In this document: in pieces, positions 7,217 through 14,511 of the stretch
How the letters are laid out: each line of letters starts with the position of its first letter
Numbering within the stretch: position 1 is the stretch's first letter
Origin: Tychonema litorale BBK16
GTDB lineage: Bacteria; Cyanobacteriota; Cyanobacteriia; Cyanobacteriales; Microcoleaceae
Assembly (NCBI RefSeq): GCF_021648855.1
Contig: NZ_JAKJHX010000122.1
Coordinates: forward strand, 1 to 15,852
Length of the DNA: 15,852 nt
Direction: 5' to 3'
Program-made: the position numbers and the translations under genes
The notes under the pieces: model-generated
The model's database searches: none
Told to the model about the DNA's origin: nothing
What the model saw: only the letters and a program-made list of their open reading frames with translations

Positions 7217-7227
7217 GATTCTGCTTT

Positions 7228-9555
7228 TCAACCTGCCACTGTCGCTGTCGAATAGTTTACAGGAACAAAAGCTGCACCAAACTGCTCTTTTGGACACTCT
7301 ACAATATGCACCAATTCGCTGGGAGGATTTTTGCGATTGCCATTGTGTGGCGAGTTAAACTGAATTATTCCTGTAGCTCCGTAAGCACTAAAATCTGGAG
7401 ATGAAAGCATTTTTTGTATTCCTCTGCGGCTGGGTTTTGGCTGCATTTCCAATGCTTTTATCAAAGCTCTTGCTGCATCATAAGCTGAAGCGACACGAGT
7501 ATTTCCTTCTTGTCCCCACAGCAATCTAGCCTGTTGAGCAAATTCTTGATTTGGACTACTTAAATGATGCCATCCGACAGAAAATATCAGTTTTTTAAAT
7601 AAATTTTGCTGTTGCTGGGATACAAGTTCTAAAATTTCCGGCCCCATCATCATCAGCGTCCATGCCCCAACAATCCAATTACGCGCGGCGCAGCAATCCC
7701 CCAGGGAATCGCCGTTAAGTTTTATAATTTCAAATGCGTTGTCTAGGGAACTCCTAACATGAGCATCTGGAACTAATACGATGGCAGTTTCTCCATTTGC
7801 CTGGATTTCCTTCATTGCTCTTTGGGCGTTGAAATTTTTTTTAGATATATCGAAATCGCGAATCCAGACTATTTCTCCCCCTTGACAATCTCGAAAATAC
7901 TTGGTGTAATCTTCTATAAAAGAAGCGCAGAATGGACTTGCCTGATTATATAAAAGTGCTGCTTTTTTTTGATTATTTGCGAGTAGGTGATCTGCTAAAT
8001 CTTTAGCTATTAAACTGCTCGTATATTGAGTCCGAAAGAAGAATTCTTTAGGCTCATATGTTAGTTCTTCCGTGGCAGCACCAGGAGACATCAAAACTAG
8101 ATTATTTTCATTGTAAATATCTACTGCGTGCATGGTCATCTCGCTGTTAGCGTGACCAATAACTGCCAAAATTTCCGGTTGATTTACCAGCAAAATTGCT
8201 CTTTGTTTTGCCTCTTCTCCATCGTTCGCATCATCAGCAATAATTAGTTTAAGTCCTTTACCGTTAATGGATTTACTTGGTAAAAAAGCTTGACCCGGAA
8301 AGTCCCGATCGCTAAAATTGGACATTCCTAAATTAACCTCTGTCTGCGCTTGAGCCACTCCGCACAGAAATTCTTTTGCTTGAGTGCTAAGGTGAGCAGA
8401 ACTGTCAGGGTCAGGATTTTTCCGGTCAATAGGAAGAACCACAGAAATTGTGTAATAAGGAGTTTTGCTAGTTTCCAGAAAAGCATTATTCATGTAAACT
8501 AAAGTTTCAGGATCTTTGCATTCTTTCTGCCAAGACTCTTTGAATAAATTCAAAGCTTGATCTGACTTTGAAGTAGCAAATTCGTGAACTCCTCTTTGCT
8601 TTAAACGAGGATTGGAACTTGTAAACAGAATTGTTTCTCCGGCGCTTAAACCATCTTCGAGGGCTAAAGGAGGGTTTGGGGGTGAAGGTGGGTCATTGAT
8701 CGCATTTTTCGCTAGCGATCGCAAATCCTGCAACACTTCAGCAGCGGATTGATAGCGATTGTCAAAGTGGTAGCGCACCATTTTATTGAAAATTCTTGCC
8801 AATTCGTCGCTAATTTGGATGATCGGGCGATCGGGTGTAGCATAGTGCCAGATCAGTTCACAAGTCTCTTTATCATGGAAAAAATCTTCAACACGTAACC
8901 CTGTAAGAGCTTGGATACCGATGATTCCCGCAGCATAGATATCGCTATTACATTTAGGTTGATTTTTGCACTGTTCGGCTGGCATATAACCCTCCGTACC
9001 AATGGCACGAGTTTGAGTAATTTGACCGTGCTCAATTGCCAAATTACGAATACCTTTGACAGATCCAAAATCAATTAATACAATTTTGTTGTCAGACTGA
9101 CGGCGAATCAAGTTTGATGGTTTAATATCGCGGTGAATAATACGTTGTTCGTGGATAATAGCTAAAACTGACAGAATATCCGACAATAAATTAATGACTT
9201 CTGGTTCTGTAAATTTGTTGCCATGAAAAATTTCTTGATTCAGGGGATGTCCTTCGATATATTCCTGAATTAAATAAAAATTTCCATTTTCTTGAAAGCG
9301 ATCGATTAACTTAGGAATGCGTCCACAATTATGTAGGTGTTCGAGACTACTAACTTCTTTTTCAAATTGTGCTTGTGCTTCCTGCAAAATTCGTGACTGA
9401 TTCGAGCGAGGAGGCAGAATTTCCTTGACTACACACAGGGAATTTTCAGGGTTATTGCGATCGAAAGCTCTATAAGTTATCGCAGATCCTCCCCGCCCTA
9501 ATTCAGCGATTATTTCATAGTGATGGCGCAGTATATCCCCTGATTTAAGACACAT
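7228..9555 (-). CDS. Ser/Thr protein kinase fused to ABC substrate-binding domain
   Basis: A 775-residue hybrid signalling protein. The Hanks-type kinase (about 13-283) has a glycine-rich loop GRGGSAITY (20-28), Lys44 in VVKE, the catalytic loop HRDIKPSN (141-148, Asp143), DFG at 162-164 and an APE-like PAE at 192-194, so it should be active. After a Pro-rich linker (288-298) and a short helical segment resembling a TPR (about 318-360), residues about 367-765 resemble the periplasmic binding fold of branched-chain amino-acid receptors (Leu/Ile/Val-binding type). I see no membrane segment or signal peptide anywhere, so the ligand-binding half is probably cytoplasmic and may sense an internal metabolite. 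Such kinase/binding-protein fusions are known in cyanobacteria; ligand and substrates are unknown. It is read convergently with the truncated vapC. Confidence 0.92.
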   Translation of the reverse strand: MCLKSGDILRHHYEIIAELGRGGSAITYRAFDRNNPENSLCVVKEILPPRSNQSRILQEAQAQFEKEVSSLEHLHNCGRIPKLIDRFQENGNFYLIQEYIEGHPLNQEIFHGNKFTEPEVINLLSDILSVLAIIHEQRIIHRDIKPSNLIRRQSDNKIVLIDFGSVKGIRNLAIEHGQITQTRAIGTEGYMPAEQCKNQPKCNSDIYAAGIIGIQALTGLRVEDFFHDKETCELIWHYATPDRPIIQISDELARIFNKMVRYHFDNRYQSAAEVLQDLRSLAKNAINDPPSPPNPPLALEDGLSAGETILFTSSNPRLKQRGVHEFATSKSDQALNLFKESWQKECKDPETLVYMNNAFLETSKTPYYTISVVLPIDRKNPDPDSSAHLSTQAKEFLCGVAQAQTEVNLGMSNFSDRDFPGQAFLPSKSINGKGLKLIIADDANDGEEAKQRAILLVNQPEILAVIGHANSEMTMHAVDIYNENNLVLMSPGAATEELTYEPKEFFFRTQYTSSLIAKDLADHLLANNQKKAALLYNQASPFCASFIEDYTKYFRDCQGGEIVWIRDFDISKKNFNAQRAMKEIQANGETAIVLVPDAHVRSSLDNAFEIIKLNGDSLGDCCAARNWIVGAWTLMMMGPEILELVSQQQQNLFKKLIFSVGWHHLSSPNQEFAQQARLLWGQEGNTRVASAYDAARALIKALEMQPKPSRRGIQKMLSSPDFSAYGATGIIQFNSPHNGNRKNPPSELVHIVECPKEQFGAAFVPVNYSTATVAG

Positions 9556-9590
9556 AGATAGCTTCCGATTGGCTCAGATCCTTGGTCTAG

Positions 9591-9653
9591 ATTGTACTAT
9601 AAATTTGCAGAAATATGACTTTTATGAATTAAAACTTATGACTTTTATGAATT
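9591..9653 (-). promoter_or_regulatory. Kinase promoter with 17-bp direct repeat
   Basis: On the minus strand a TACAAT -10-like box (9591-9596) lies about 35 bp before the kinase ATG. Two perfect 17-bp direct repeats, TATGACTTTTATGAATT on the plus strand, lie at 9614-9630 and 9637-9653 with a 23-bp period. The proximal copy covers the expected -35 position, where only a poor hexamer (GTCATA) is present. A weak -35 under a repeated site about two helical turns apart suggests an activator or repressor binding as a pair. The repeats are seen directly; the regulator is unknown. Confidence 0.5.
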
Positions 9654-9682
9654 GACGTTATTTGAAAAAAAACAAAATACCA

Positions 9683-9715
9683 AAATTCCCGACTTTTTTA
9701 AGAAGTCGGGAATTT
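9683..9715 (-). terminator. Intrinsic terminator after plsY
   Basis: A perfect 12-bp stem (9683-9694 with 9704-9715, core TTCCCGACT), extendable by one pair, around a short T/A-rich loop. On the minus strand it is followed by a T-rich tract (TTTTG then eight T), and it lies 35 bp past the plsY stop, so it should end transcription coming from the plsY side and separate it from the kinase gene. Confidence 0.75.
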
Positions 9716-9749
9716 AAAGCCCGATCGCATTTTACGTTTAATATTGAAA

Positions 9750-10430
9750 TCAATCGCTCGCTGCTGTCTCCAATTTCTGCCCAATCCTGGGTTCTGTACC
9801 ATTCAACAGACGCTGAATATTGCTGCGGTGCCGCACAATTACAAATACGCCACCCGCAATTCCAAACAATACATAAGCTAGCGGCTGATTTAAAGCAAAC
9901 ATCAATCCAGCGACGCTAATTGCACCCATAATTGAACTCAAAGAGACAATTCGCGATACTGCAAATACTATCCCGAAAATCCCGAAAGTTCCTAAACCTA
10001 CAGGCCAATATAAACCCAGCAAAACTCCCAAACTTGTAGCAACAGATTTGCCACCTGTAAAGCCCAGCCAGATAGATTTGCTGTGGCCTAAGACTGCAAA
10101 TAAACCTGCTAAGGTTGCCATCCAAGGTATGATGGTTTCAGTGTTTTCTAAACCTGCGGTGGTTGCTAGCTGTTGGATAAAATTGAGAGAGTAAATGTAA
10201 CGAATTAGAGCGATCGCACTTACGCCCTTCAAAACATCAACCAGCAACACCCCCAACCCCGGCCACTTCCCCAAAGTCCTCAGTACGTTAGTCGCACCAG
10301 TGGAACCGGAACCAACCTCTCGAATATCAATTCCCAGCATCCATTTACCCAAGGCGTACCCAGTCGGAATCGAACCCAGGAAGTAAGCTGCAATTAGCAA
10401 TGCGCCATTTAAAATTATCCAGCTAGCCAT
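9750..10430 (-). CDS. plsY: Glycerol-3-phosphate acyltransferase PlsY
   Basis: Integral membrane enzyme that acylates glycerol-3-phosphate from acyl-phosphate to give lysophosphatidic acid, the first committed step of membrane phospholipid synthesis. The three family motifs are present: GSGSTGATNVLRTLGK (40-55), GHSKSIWLGFTGGKSVATSLG (115-135, the cyanobacterial variant with Lys-Ser where many bacteria have Pro or Lys-Gly) and HRSNIQRLLNGTEPRIG (201-217). Hydrophobic helices lie near 5-20, 58-78, 103-117, 133-160 and 163-200. The 226 residues are normal for cyanobacteria. It is the last gene of the minus-strand lipid/envelope block. Confidence 0.95.
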   Translation of the reverse strand: MASWIILNGALLIAAYFLGSIPTGYALGKWMLGIDIREVGSGSTGATNVLRTLGKWPGLGVLLVDVLKGVSAIALIRYIYSLNFIQQLATTAGLENTETIIPWMATLAGLFAVLGHSKSIWLGFTGGKSVATSLGVLLGLYWPVGLGTFGIFGIVFAVSRIVSLSSIMGAISVAGLMFALNQPLAYVLFGIAGGVFVIVRHRSNIQRLLNGTEPRIGQKLETAASD

Positions 10431-10484
10431 GTTTTAATTTTAGATTTCGTGTACTCTTAAGATTTGGAACCTTTCTTTTAGTAT

Positions 10485-10531
10485 AATTAGCAATTAGCAA
10501 TTAGCAATTACCAATTACCAATTACCAATTT
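10485..10531. repeat. CAATTAG/CAATTAC heptamer array at the DUF3086 3' end
   Basis: Tandem 7-bp units: an initial AATTAG (10485-10490), CAATTAG twice (10491-10504), CAATTAC three times (10505-10525), then CAATTT. The minus-strand TAA stop of the DUF3086 gene (10530-10532) overlaps the last unit. Like the array after sepF, it is a heptamer tract that abuts a stop codon. Confidence 0.85.
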
Positions 10532-11846
10532 AAAAATCCTTAGCAGCTATCAAACTTTGCGGATCGGAAGCAAAGGCTAACCATAGTGGAAATTGCAGCA
10601 TTGACAAACTAATTAAATCCTCAGTTTCGTCAATCACAATTAACGGCAATTTGCCATCTTTCACCAGTCGATCGGCTTTTTGAGCCAAAGCCTCCGCAGA
10701 CTCAAACATAATAATCCCCCGTTCCGGGCCGAAATCGCTGCGAGTAATCCCCAAACAGTCCTGCAAACCCCTGCGCCATTCTCCCAGACGTTCGGGACTG
10801 TTGGCGAGCACCAAAGTCCTCACCCGACTGCCATAGACGCTGGTGAGCACAGAAACAATTGTCGAAGTAATCAGGATATTTTGCAAGCGCGAACCCATAG
10901 TCCGCAAAGCACCCCTTCCTCCTTGGGTGAAAAACCAGTTAGAAACTCGTTCCGCATGGATGGGTTCAAAGGTGCGGCGAAGTTGCCAAGCCGGGCCGTA
11001 ATAGTCGGGAAGAGTACGATATTGGTCGAGTGTACGACGAATTTGTTTGGCTTGTTCTTGAAATCCCTGTTCAGAAAATCGGGGATTTATGGGTGCTGAA
11101 GATGAAGATTCTGCAACCGCAAATTGTTGTGTTTTTTCTTGGGCGGGTGGTGTCAAATCTAAGAGTTCGGCGGTGGCGGCTAAATCCTGCAAACTGCCGA
11201 CTAGATAGTCTTTGAAACCCTGGACTCGAATTGCTAAATCTTGGGAAACGCCTGCAAAAGTGGTTCGCATTTCCTTTTGAATGCGATCGCGCCGACGTTC
11301 CAGTTTTTCTACTTCTATTTGTAACGTTTGTTTACGCTGTTCTAATTGAATCAAGCCGTCTTGCACCAAACGCCCGATCGATGTTTGAGCCTCGCCTAAT
11401 GCTTCTAAGGCCTTGACTTTTTCGGCTTCTAGGGTGGCAATTTTATCGGTCAAATCTTCTGCTTGCTGTTGCAATACTTGGACTCGTTTTGCCAAATTTT
11501 CGGTAACATTTTCTTCGATGTCTGTTACCATTTTTGTCGCTGGAGTCGGCGTAGAGTCTGGCTGCGGATGAATTTGAGCGATCGCGGACTCCTCTTCGCC
11601 TGGGTGGAACTCGATATTGGGCAGGATTTGGGCCAGAGCGCCTGCTGGGTCAACGATTTCGGTGATTTCGGAATTTGACTCGTTTAACTGGATGTCTGTT
11701 TCTGAGGGCATTTGGGTGATGGATTCTGGTTCCTCAGATGGGAGTTGGTCGAAAGCCTGATTCACAGGCAAATTCAACTCGCCCTCAACGGTTGGCGCGA
11801 TTGGTTGTACTTGTGGTTCTTGGGTTGGAGATTCGTCTGAATTCAT
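10530..11846 (-). CDS. DUF3086 family protein with coiled coil
   Basis: A 438-residue cyanobacterial protein of unknown function. Residues 1-110 are acidic, Pro/Glu-rich and probably disordered. About 115-200 form a long coiled coil (VQVLQQQAEDLTDKIATLEA onward, rich in Leu/Glu/Arg heptads). The conserved C-terminal DUF3086 domain follows (about 262-435), containing QIRRTLDQYRTLPDYYGP, WQLRRTFEPIHAERV, NWFFTQGGRGALRTMGSR and a VIDETEDLISL strand near the end. There is no signal peptide or membrane helix. It lies between DUF3119 and plsY on the same strand. The family is assigned by recalled sequence pattern; function is open. Confidence 0.88.
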   Translation of the reverse strand: MNSDESPTQEPQVQPIAPTVEGELNLPVNQAFDQLPSEEPESITQMPSETDIQLNESNSEITEIVDPAGALAQILPNIEFHPGEEESAIAQIHPQPDSTPTPATKMVTDIEENVTENLAKRVQVLQQQAEDLTDKIATLEAEKVKALEALGEAQTSIGRLVQDGLIQLEQRKQTLQIEVEKLERRRDRIQKEMRTTFAGVSQDLAIRVQGFKDYLVGSLQDLAATAELLDLTPPAQEKTQQFAVAESSSSAPINPRFSEQGFQEQAKQIRRTLDQYRTLPDYYGPAWQLRRTFEPIHAERVSNWFFTQGGRGALRTMGSRLQNILITSTIVSVLTSVYGSRVRTLVLANSPERLGEWRRGLQDCLGITRSDFGPERGIIMFESAEALAQKADRLVKDGKLPLIVIDETEDLISLSMLQFPLWLAFASDPQSLIAAKDF

Positions 11847-11905
11847 GGGAAATTTTGTTTAGCATGGGGCACGGAAAAGTTAAAAATTCAAAATTAACAA
11901 CTTTT

Positions 11906-12298
11906 TCAATCTTGACGGGGACAACGCTGTTCTAAGCAAGTCTGTAGCATTTTACGATCGAACAGAACCGGCAGAAAGTGAATACTGTTAATTTCCTTGA
12001 AGTAAAACAAAATTGGGAATGCGGGCCAAAATATCCGCCAATTTTGCCATTCTCGGTAAGGAAACTGGCGGATTAAGTTTTGCGATCGATAAATGTCCAA
12101 ATCCGTGGGAGTGAATTGCAGCCGGATCGTAGCAGCTTGATACATCAAAAACAAGCCAAACACCGAAAGTGGCAAACTCACCCACTTCTGCACGAACAGC
12201 AGCGGTATGGCGGCCAGCACGAGGACGATGGGAATCGCGTAACTCGGTTCAAGTTCGATCGTACTTGTCGGTGTGCTCGAAGAGGTAGTTGTAGTCAC
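11906..12298 (-). CDS. DUF3119 family membrane protein
   Basis: From a GTG at 12298 it has 130 residues, starting VTTTTSSSTPTSTIELEPSY, which fits the usual DUF3119 start. A longer version from TTG at 12358 would add 20 basic residues encoded partly in the dispersed palindrome, so I prefer the GTG. Two adjacent hydrophobic segments, IPIVLVLAAIPLLFV and SLPLSVFGLFLMYQAA, are followed by a soluble strand-rich part with DIYRSQNLIRQFPY, WQNWRIFWPAFPILFYFKE and IHFLPVLFD. The layout resembles a PH-like membrane protein; function is unknown. It lies just downstream of the mlaE-type permease, a pairing I recall from other cyanobacteria, which suggests a part in lipid transport (inference). Confidence 0.82.
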   Translation of the reverse strand: MTTTTSSSTPTSTIELEPSYAIPIVLVLAAIPLLFVQKWVSLPLSVFGLFLMYQAATIRLQFTPTDLDIYRSQNLIRQFPYREWQNWRIFWPAFPILFYFKEINSIHFLPVLFDRKMLQTCLEQRCPRQD

Positions 12299-12357
12299 AG
12301 GTTTAAAAACGAATTTTGGCAATAATTCGTATTTTATCTTTTTTAGGACTAAGGCCA

Positions 12358-12419
12358 AAAAACCCGGTTTCTTTCAAAAATCCTCTTTTTTTCATAATTT
12401 ACCGAGAAACCGGGTTTTT
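12358..12419. repeat. Dispersed palindrome AAACCCGGTTTCT, possible terminator after mlaE
   Basis: Arms AAAAACCCGGTTTCT (12358-12372) and AGAAACCGGGTTTTT (12405-12419) are perfect complements separated by about 32 nt. On the minus strand this lies 34 bp after the mlaE stop and ends in a T-run, so it may terminate or weaken read-through into DUF3119. A decayed relative of the same motif (AGAAACTGGGTCT) is at 15804-15816. Confidence 0.7.
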
Positions 12420-12452
12420 GACCACCGTGAGTCCAAGAATGTTTTTCATAGT

Positions 12453-13247
12453 TCAAAGACCTTTGAGTACGCTGCTACCTGTCCCCTGAAACATCACCCA
12501 AGTCATCATAAAGTTTAGGATAAAAATAGTCAGCAAAGAAGTCACCACCGCAGTTGTAGTCGATTGGCCGACACCCTTAGCCCCGCCGGTGGTTGTCAAG
12601 CCCCAGCTAGTACCGATCACAGCAATCAACGCACCGAACACAAAAGCTTTAATTATGGCGCTGGAAATATCCCAGAGACTCAGAAAACTGCGGACTGATT
12701 CGAGAAACACAGTTTGAGAGACTCCGTACATAGTCGTAGCAATCAGCAGTCCTCCAGCAATCCCCGTGACGAGGGACAAGATGGTTAAAATTGGTAGCAT
12801 CAAACAGCAAGCGATGACACGGGGAATTACGAGATAGTCGATCGGGTCTGTTCTGAGCATCAGCAGGGCATCTATCTGCTCTGTGACTTGCATTGTCCCG
12901 ATTTCCGCCGCAAAAGCCGAACCGACTCGTCCGGTGACAATGACGGCCGTTAAAACCGGGCCGAGTTCGCGAGTCAAAGACAAAGCCAACACGCCACCGA
13001 CGACATTACCGGCACCGAGGTTGATAAATTCTCTGGCTACCTGGACAGTAAAAACCATGCCGACAAAACCGGCAGTCAGCAAAGCAATCAGCAGGGATTC
13101 TGGGCCAACTGCTGCCATTTGATCCAGGGTGTTACGGCGGTTAATTTTGCGGGTAAGCAAGTGCAGCATTACTTGGCCACCCAATAAAATTGCTGCTAGC
13201 AACCGCCGACTCCATAAAGTGAGGCTCGAAGATGTAGTAGGGTTCAA
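12453..13247 (-). CDS. MlaE-family ABC transporter permease (TGD1-like)
   Basis: Membrane subunit of an MCE-type lipid ABC importer, homologous to bacterial MlaE and plastid TGD1, acting in the cytoplasmic membrane to move lipids between membranes. The 264 residues contain the family core LTRELGPVLTAVIVTGRVGS (91-110) with AAEIGTM (113-119), then EQIDALLMLRTDPIDYLVIPR (123-143), and hydrophobic helices at about 52-72, 83-106, 140-172, 196-213 and 232-252. The start is TTG (13245-13247): no ATG or GTG in frame gives the expected N-terminal helix. The ATPase and the MCE substrate-binding partner are not in this window. The downstream DUF3119, DUF3086 and plsY genes on the same strand suggest an envelope-lipid neighbourhood. 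Confidence 0.93.
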   Translation of the reverse strand: MNPTTSSSLTLWSRRLLAAILLGGQVMLHLLTRKINRRNTLDQMAAVGPESLLIALLTAGFVGMVFTVQVAREFINLGAGNVVGGVLALSLTRELGPVLTAVIVTGRVGSAFAAEIGTMQVTEQIDALLMLRTDPIDYLVIPRVIACCLMLPILTILSLVTGIAGGLLIATTMYGVSQTVFLESVRSFLSLWDISSAIIKAFVFGALIAVIGTSWGLTTTGGAKGVGQSTTTAVVTSLLTIFILNFMMTWVMFQGTGSSVLKGL

Positions 13248-13432
13248 GGGGATTGCGACTGTATAACTACTGGAAAAAATGAAATCTATCTACAAATCTT
13301 AAACAAGTTTCTTTGATAACATTTAAGTTTTTTGACAGAATTGGTAACTGAGGGCGATCGCTACCTATCGTAGAAAAGGACAAGCTTTTTTCACTTGTTC
13401 ACCTTTCGGCAGTTTAGCTGAATTTACCGATT

Positions 13433-13720
13433 ATGACTATTTTTCCCAATTTTCTTCGCTCTCTACTGCTGACTAGCCTGTTGAGCTTTGTCGCCCCTTT
13501 GTTGTTAATCATCGTGGGATTGACTAGCTTTTTGTTGATCGCTATGATACCTCCTCTGCAAGAAATAGGTCATTCTGGGGAAGATCTGATTTTACAGTTC
13601 CTGGCTACTTTTGGCAGTGGTTGTCCTCTCCAGGGATTTTTGGTGATTGGGATGACTTTTGGTTTCGTGGGTGCTTTGTTTGATACTTATGCTTCTTTTC
13701 AACACTCAAGATGGAGTTAA
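13433..13720 (+). CDS. Small two-helix membrane protein, unknown
   Basis: A 95-residue hydrophobic protein with helices at about 9-38 (LLLTSLLSFVAPLLLIIVGL onward, possibly two tight spans) and 66-84 (LQGFLVIGMTFGFVGALFD), separated by a short acidic loop with a Gly-Ser-Gly-Cys turn. The N-terminus is short and weakly basic, as expected for an inserted protein. It is divergent from the mlaE-type permease, with a 185-bp gap that holds a HIP1 site but no convincing promoter. I do not recognise the family, though it looks like a genuine cyanobacterial gene: ATG start and no competing frame. Confidence 0.65.
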   Translation: MTIFPNFLRSLLLTSLLSFVAPLLLIIVGLTSFLLIAMIPPLQEIGHSGEDLILQFLATFGSGCPLQGFLVIGMTFGFVGALFDTYASFQHSRWS

Positions 13721-13730
13721 ATAACCTTCG

Positions 13731-13779
13731 ATTTTAGATTTTAGATGGGAGTTTCTGGCTCTAGTCTAAGATCTAAAAT
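13731..13779. repeat. Inverted heptamer hairpin after the small membrane gene
   Basis: ATTTTAG occurs twice in tandem (13731-13744). The nine bases ATTTTAGAT (13738-13746) pair with ATCTAAAAT at 13771-13779. The heptamer is the complement of the AATCTAA unit found after acpS. It could act as a weak transcription end 17 bp past the stop codon. The rest of the gap to 13853 holds a HIP1 site and a CTTCGACTACGCTGGCTGAAC spacer motif. Confidence 0.5.
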
Positions 13780-13878
13780 TGCTGGTTTCGCGATCGCACT
13801 TCCTACCCTTCGACTACGCTGGCTGAACCTCGAATGGTCTTCTTCTCAATATCCAACTGTGCTAAACTAGAAAAGGTA

Positions 13879-13989
13879 ATGGTTCATGAGGAGACTCTCG
13901 ATTCTTATGGTTAGTTATTGCGGACGCGAGACGAATTGGGTAATTTAATTCCACGTACTCACAATACGGGAGAAAAATTAAATGAGTGA
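13879..13989 (+). pseudogene. Remnant of the toxin gene in unit 1
   Basis: Reading from ATG 13879 gives MVHEETLDSYG, an amber TAG (13912-13914), then LLRTRDELGNLIPRTHNTG and EKLNE to TGA 13987-13989. This aligns end to end with the intact toxin of unit 2: MVHEET matches its residues 3-8, and LDSYG onward matches residues 93-122 (same DE-GN-IP-THNTGEK pattern). Residues 9-92 are gone, exactly 252 bp, so the frame is kept; the amber stands where the intact copy has Ser98. The last bases overlap the next gene's start (ATGAGTGA, 13982-13989). The GGGAG at 13968-13972, inside this tail, is the ribosome-binding site for that gene. No toxic activity is expected. Confidence 0.85.
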
Positions 13990-14383
13990 TTGGAAGGATG
14001 ACTATAACTTGCTTGGACTAGGTGGTTTTACATCTTTAATCACAAATGTTAAGGTATCTTTATGGGGAAACGAAGTATTAATCGAATGCGTCTACAATCC
14101 AGAAGAAAGATTGCCTTATCTGCTTGAATTCAAAGACTGTCGTGATATCAGGTGGACTGTACACGATGAAGAGGAAGTTAACGAACTGGAAGCGGATTTT
14201 TTTGGAATTTCTTTGGGTGAGCCGGAACACCATAAGCCTGCCGTGATTACCACAGACATTTTTGCAATTTCTATTTTGTACGGCAGTTTTAGCATTCACA
14301 AAAAAGAGAATCTCAATTCACCAATCGCAGATTTAGAAACAGAGGTTTTGGTGTCGAACACACCAGCAGTATTGTGCAAATGA
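13982..14383 (+). CDS. Putative immunity protein 1 (orphan)
   Basis: A 133-residue acidic protein (MSDWKDDYNLLGLGGFTSL), paralogous to the gene at 14882-15277. Shared features are DDYxLLxLGG near the start, TSLITN, VSLWGN, ExxYxP, DCRDIxW, EAD and the common C-terminal 43 residues starting TDIFAISILYGSFSIHKKEN. There is no signal peptide or membrane helix, so it acts in the cytoplasm. Its position directly after a toxin remnant, as its paralogue follows the intact toxin, supports an immunity or antitoxin role; the family itself I do not recognise. Translation probably starts from GGGAG (13968-13972), nine bases before the ATG. Because its own toxin is gone, it may protect against a related toxin from neighbours or from unit 2. 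The role is inferred from context. Confidence 0.7.
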   Translation: MSDWKDDYNLLGLGGFTSLITNVKVSLWGNEVLIECVYNPEERLPYLLEFKDCRDIRWTVHDEEEVNELEADFFGISLGEPEHHKPAVITTDIFAISILYGSFSIHKKENLNSPIADLETEVLVSNTPAVLCK

Positions 14384-14511
14384 CAAGTAACTAATAATCA
14401 AGAACAAATTACCAAATTAGTTACGGCTCTTTTCGCCGGGTAATTACCCTACAGACTCGCATTCAAAATGACAACTGTTAACTGGCAACTGACAACTGTG
14501 CTAAACTAGAA

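Noticed and set aside
9662..9919. Plus-strand frame covering the terminator and the plsY 3' end
   Set aside because: It starts at TTG, runs through the plsY terminator hairpin and is antisense to the conserved C-terminal motif of PlsY.
10680..11678. Several plus-strand frames opposite DUF3086
   Set aside because: All are antisense to the conserved domain or coiled coil, with no recognisable motifs.
12299..12358. N-terminal extension of DUF3119 from TTG 12358
   Set aside because: The start lies at the edge of the dispersed palindrome, and the family N-terminus matches the GTG at 12298 better.
13332..13370. TTGACA-like box before the small membrane gene
   Set aside because: No acceptable -10 lies at 16-19 bp; the region instead contains a HIP1 octamer.
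14438..14449. Palindrome GGGTAATTACCC between the two units
   Set aside because: A single 12-bp palindrome without a second copy or nearby promoter boxes; it could be chance.
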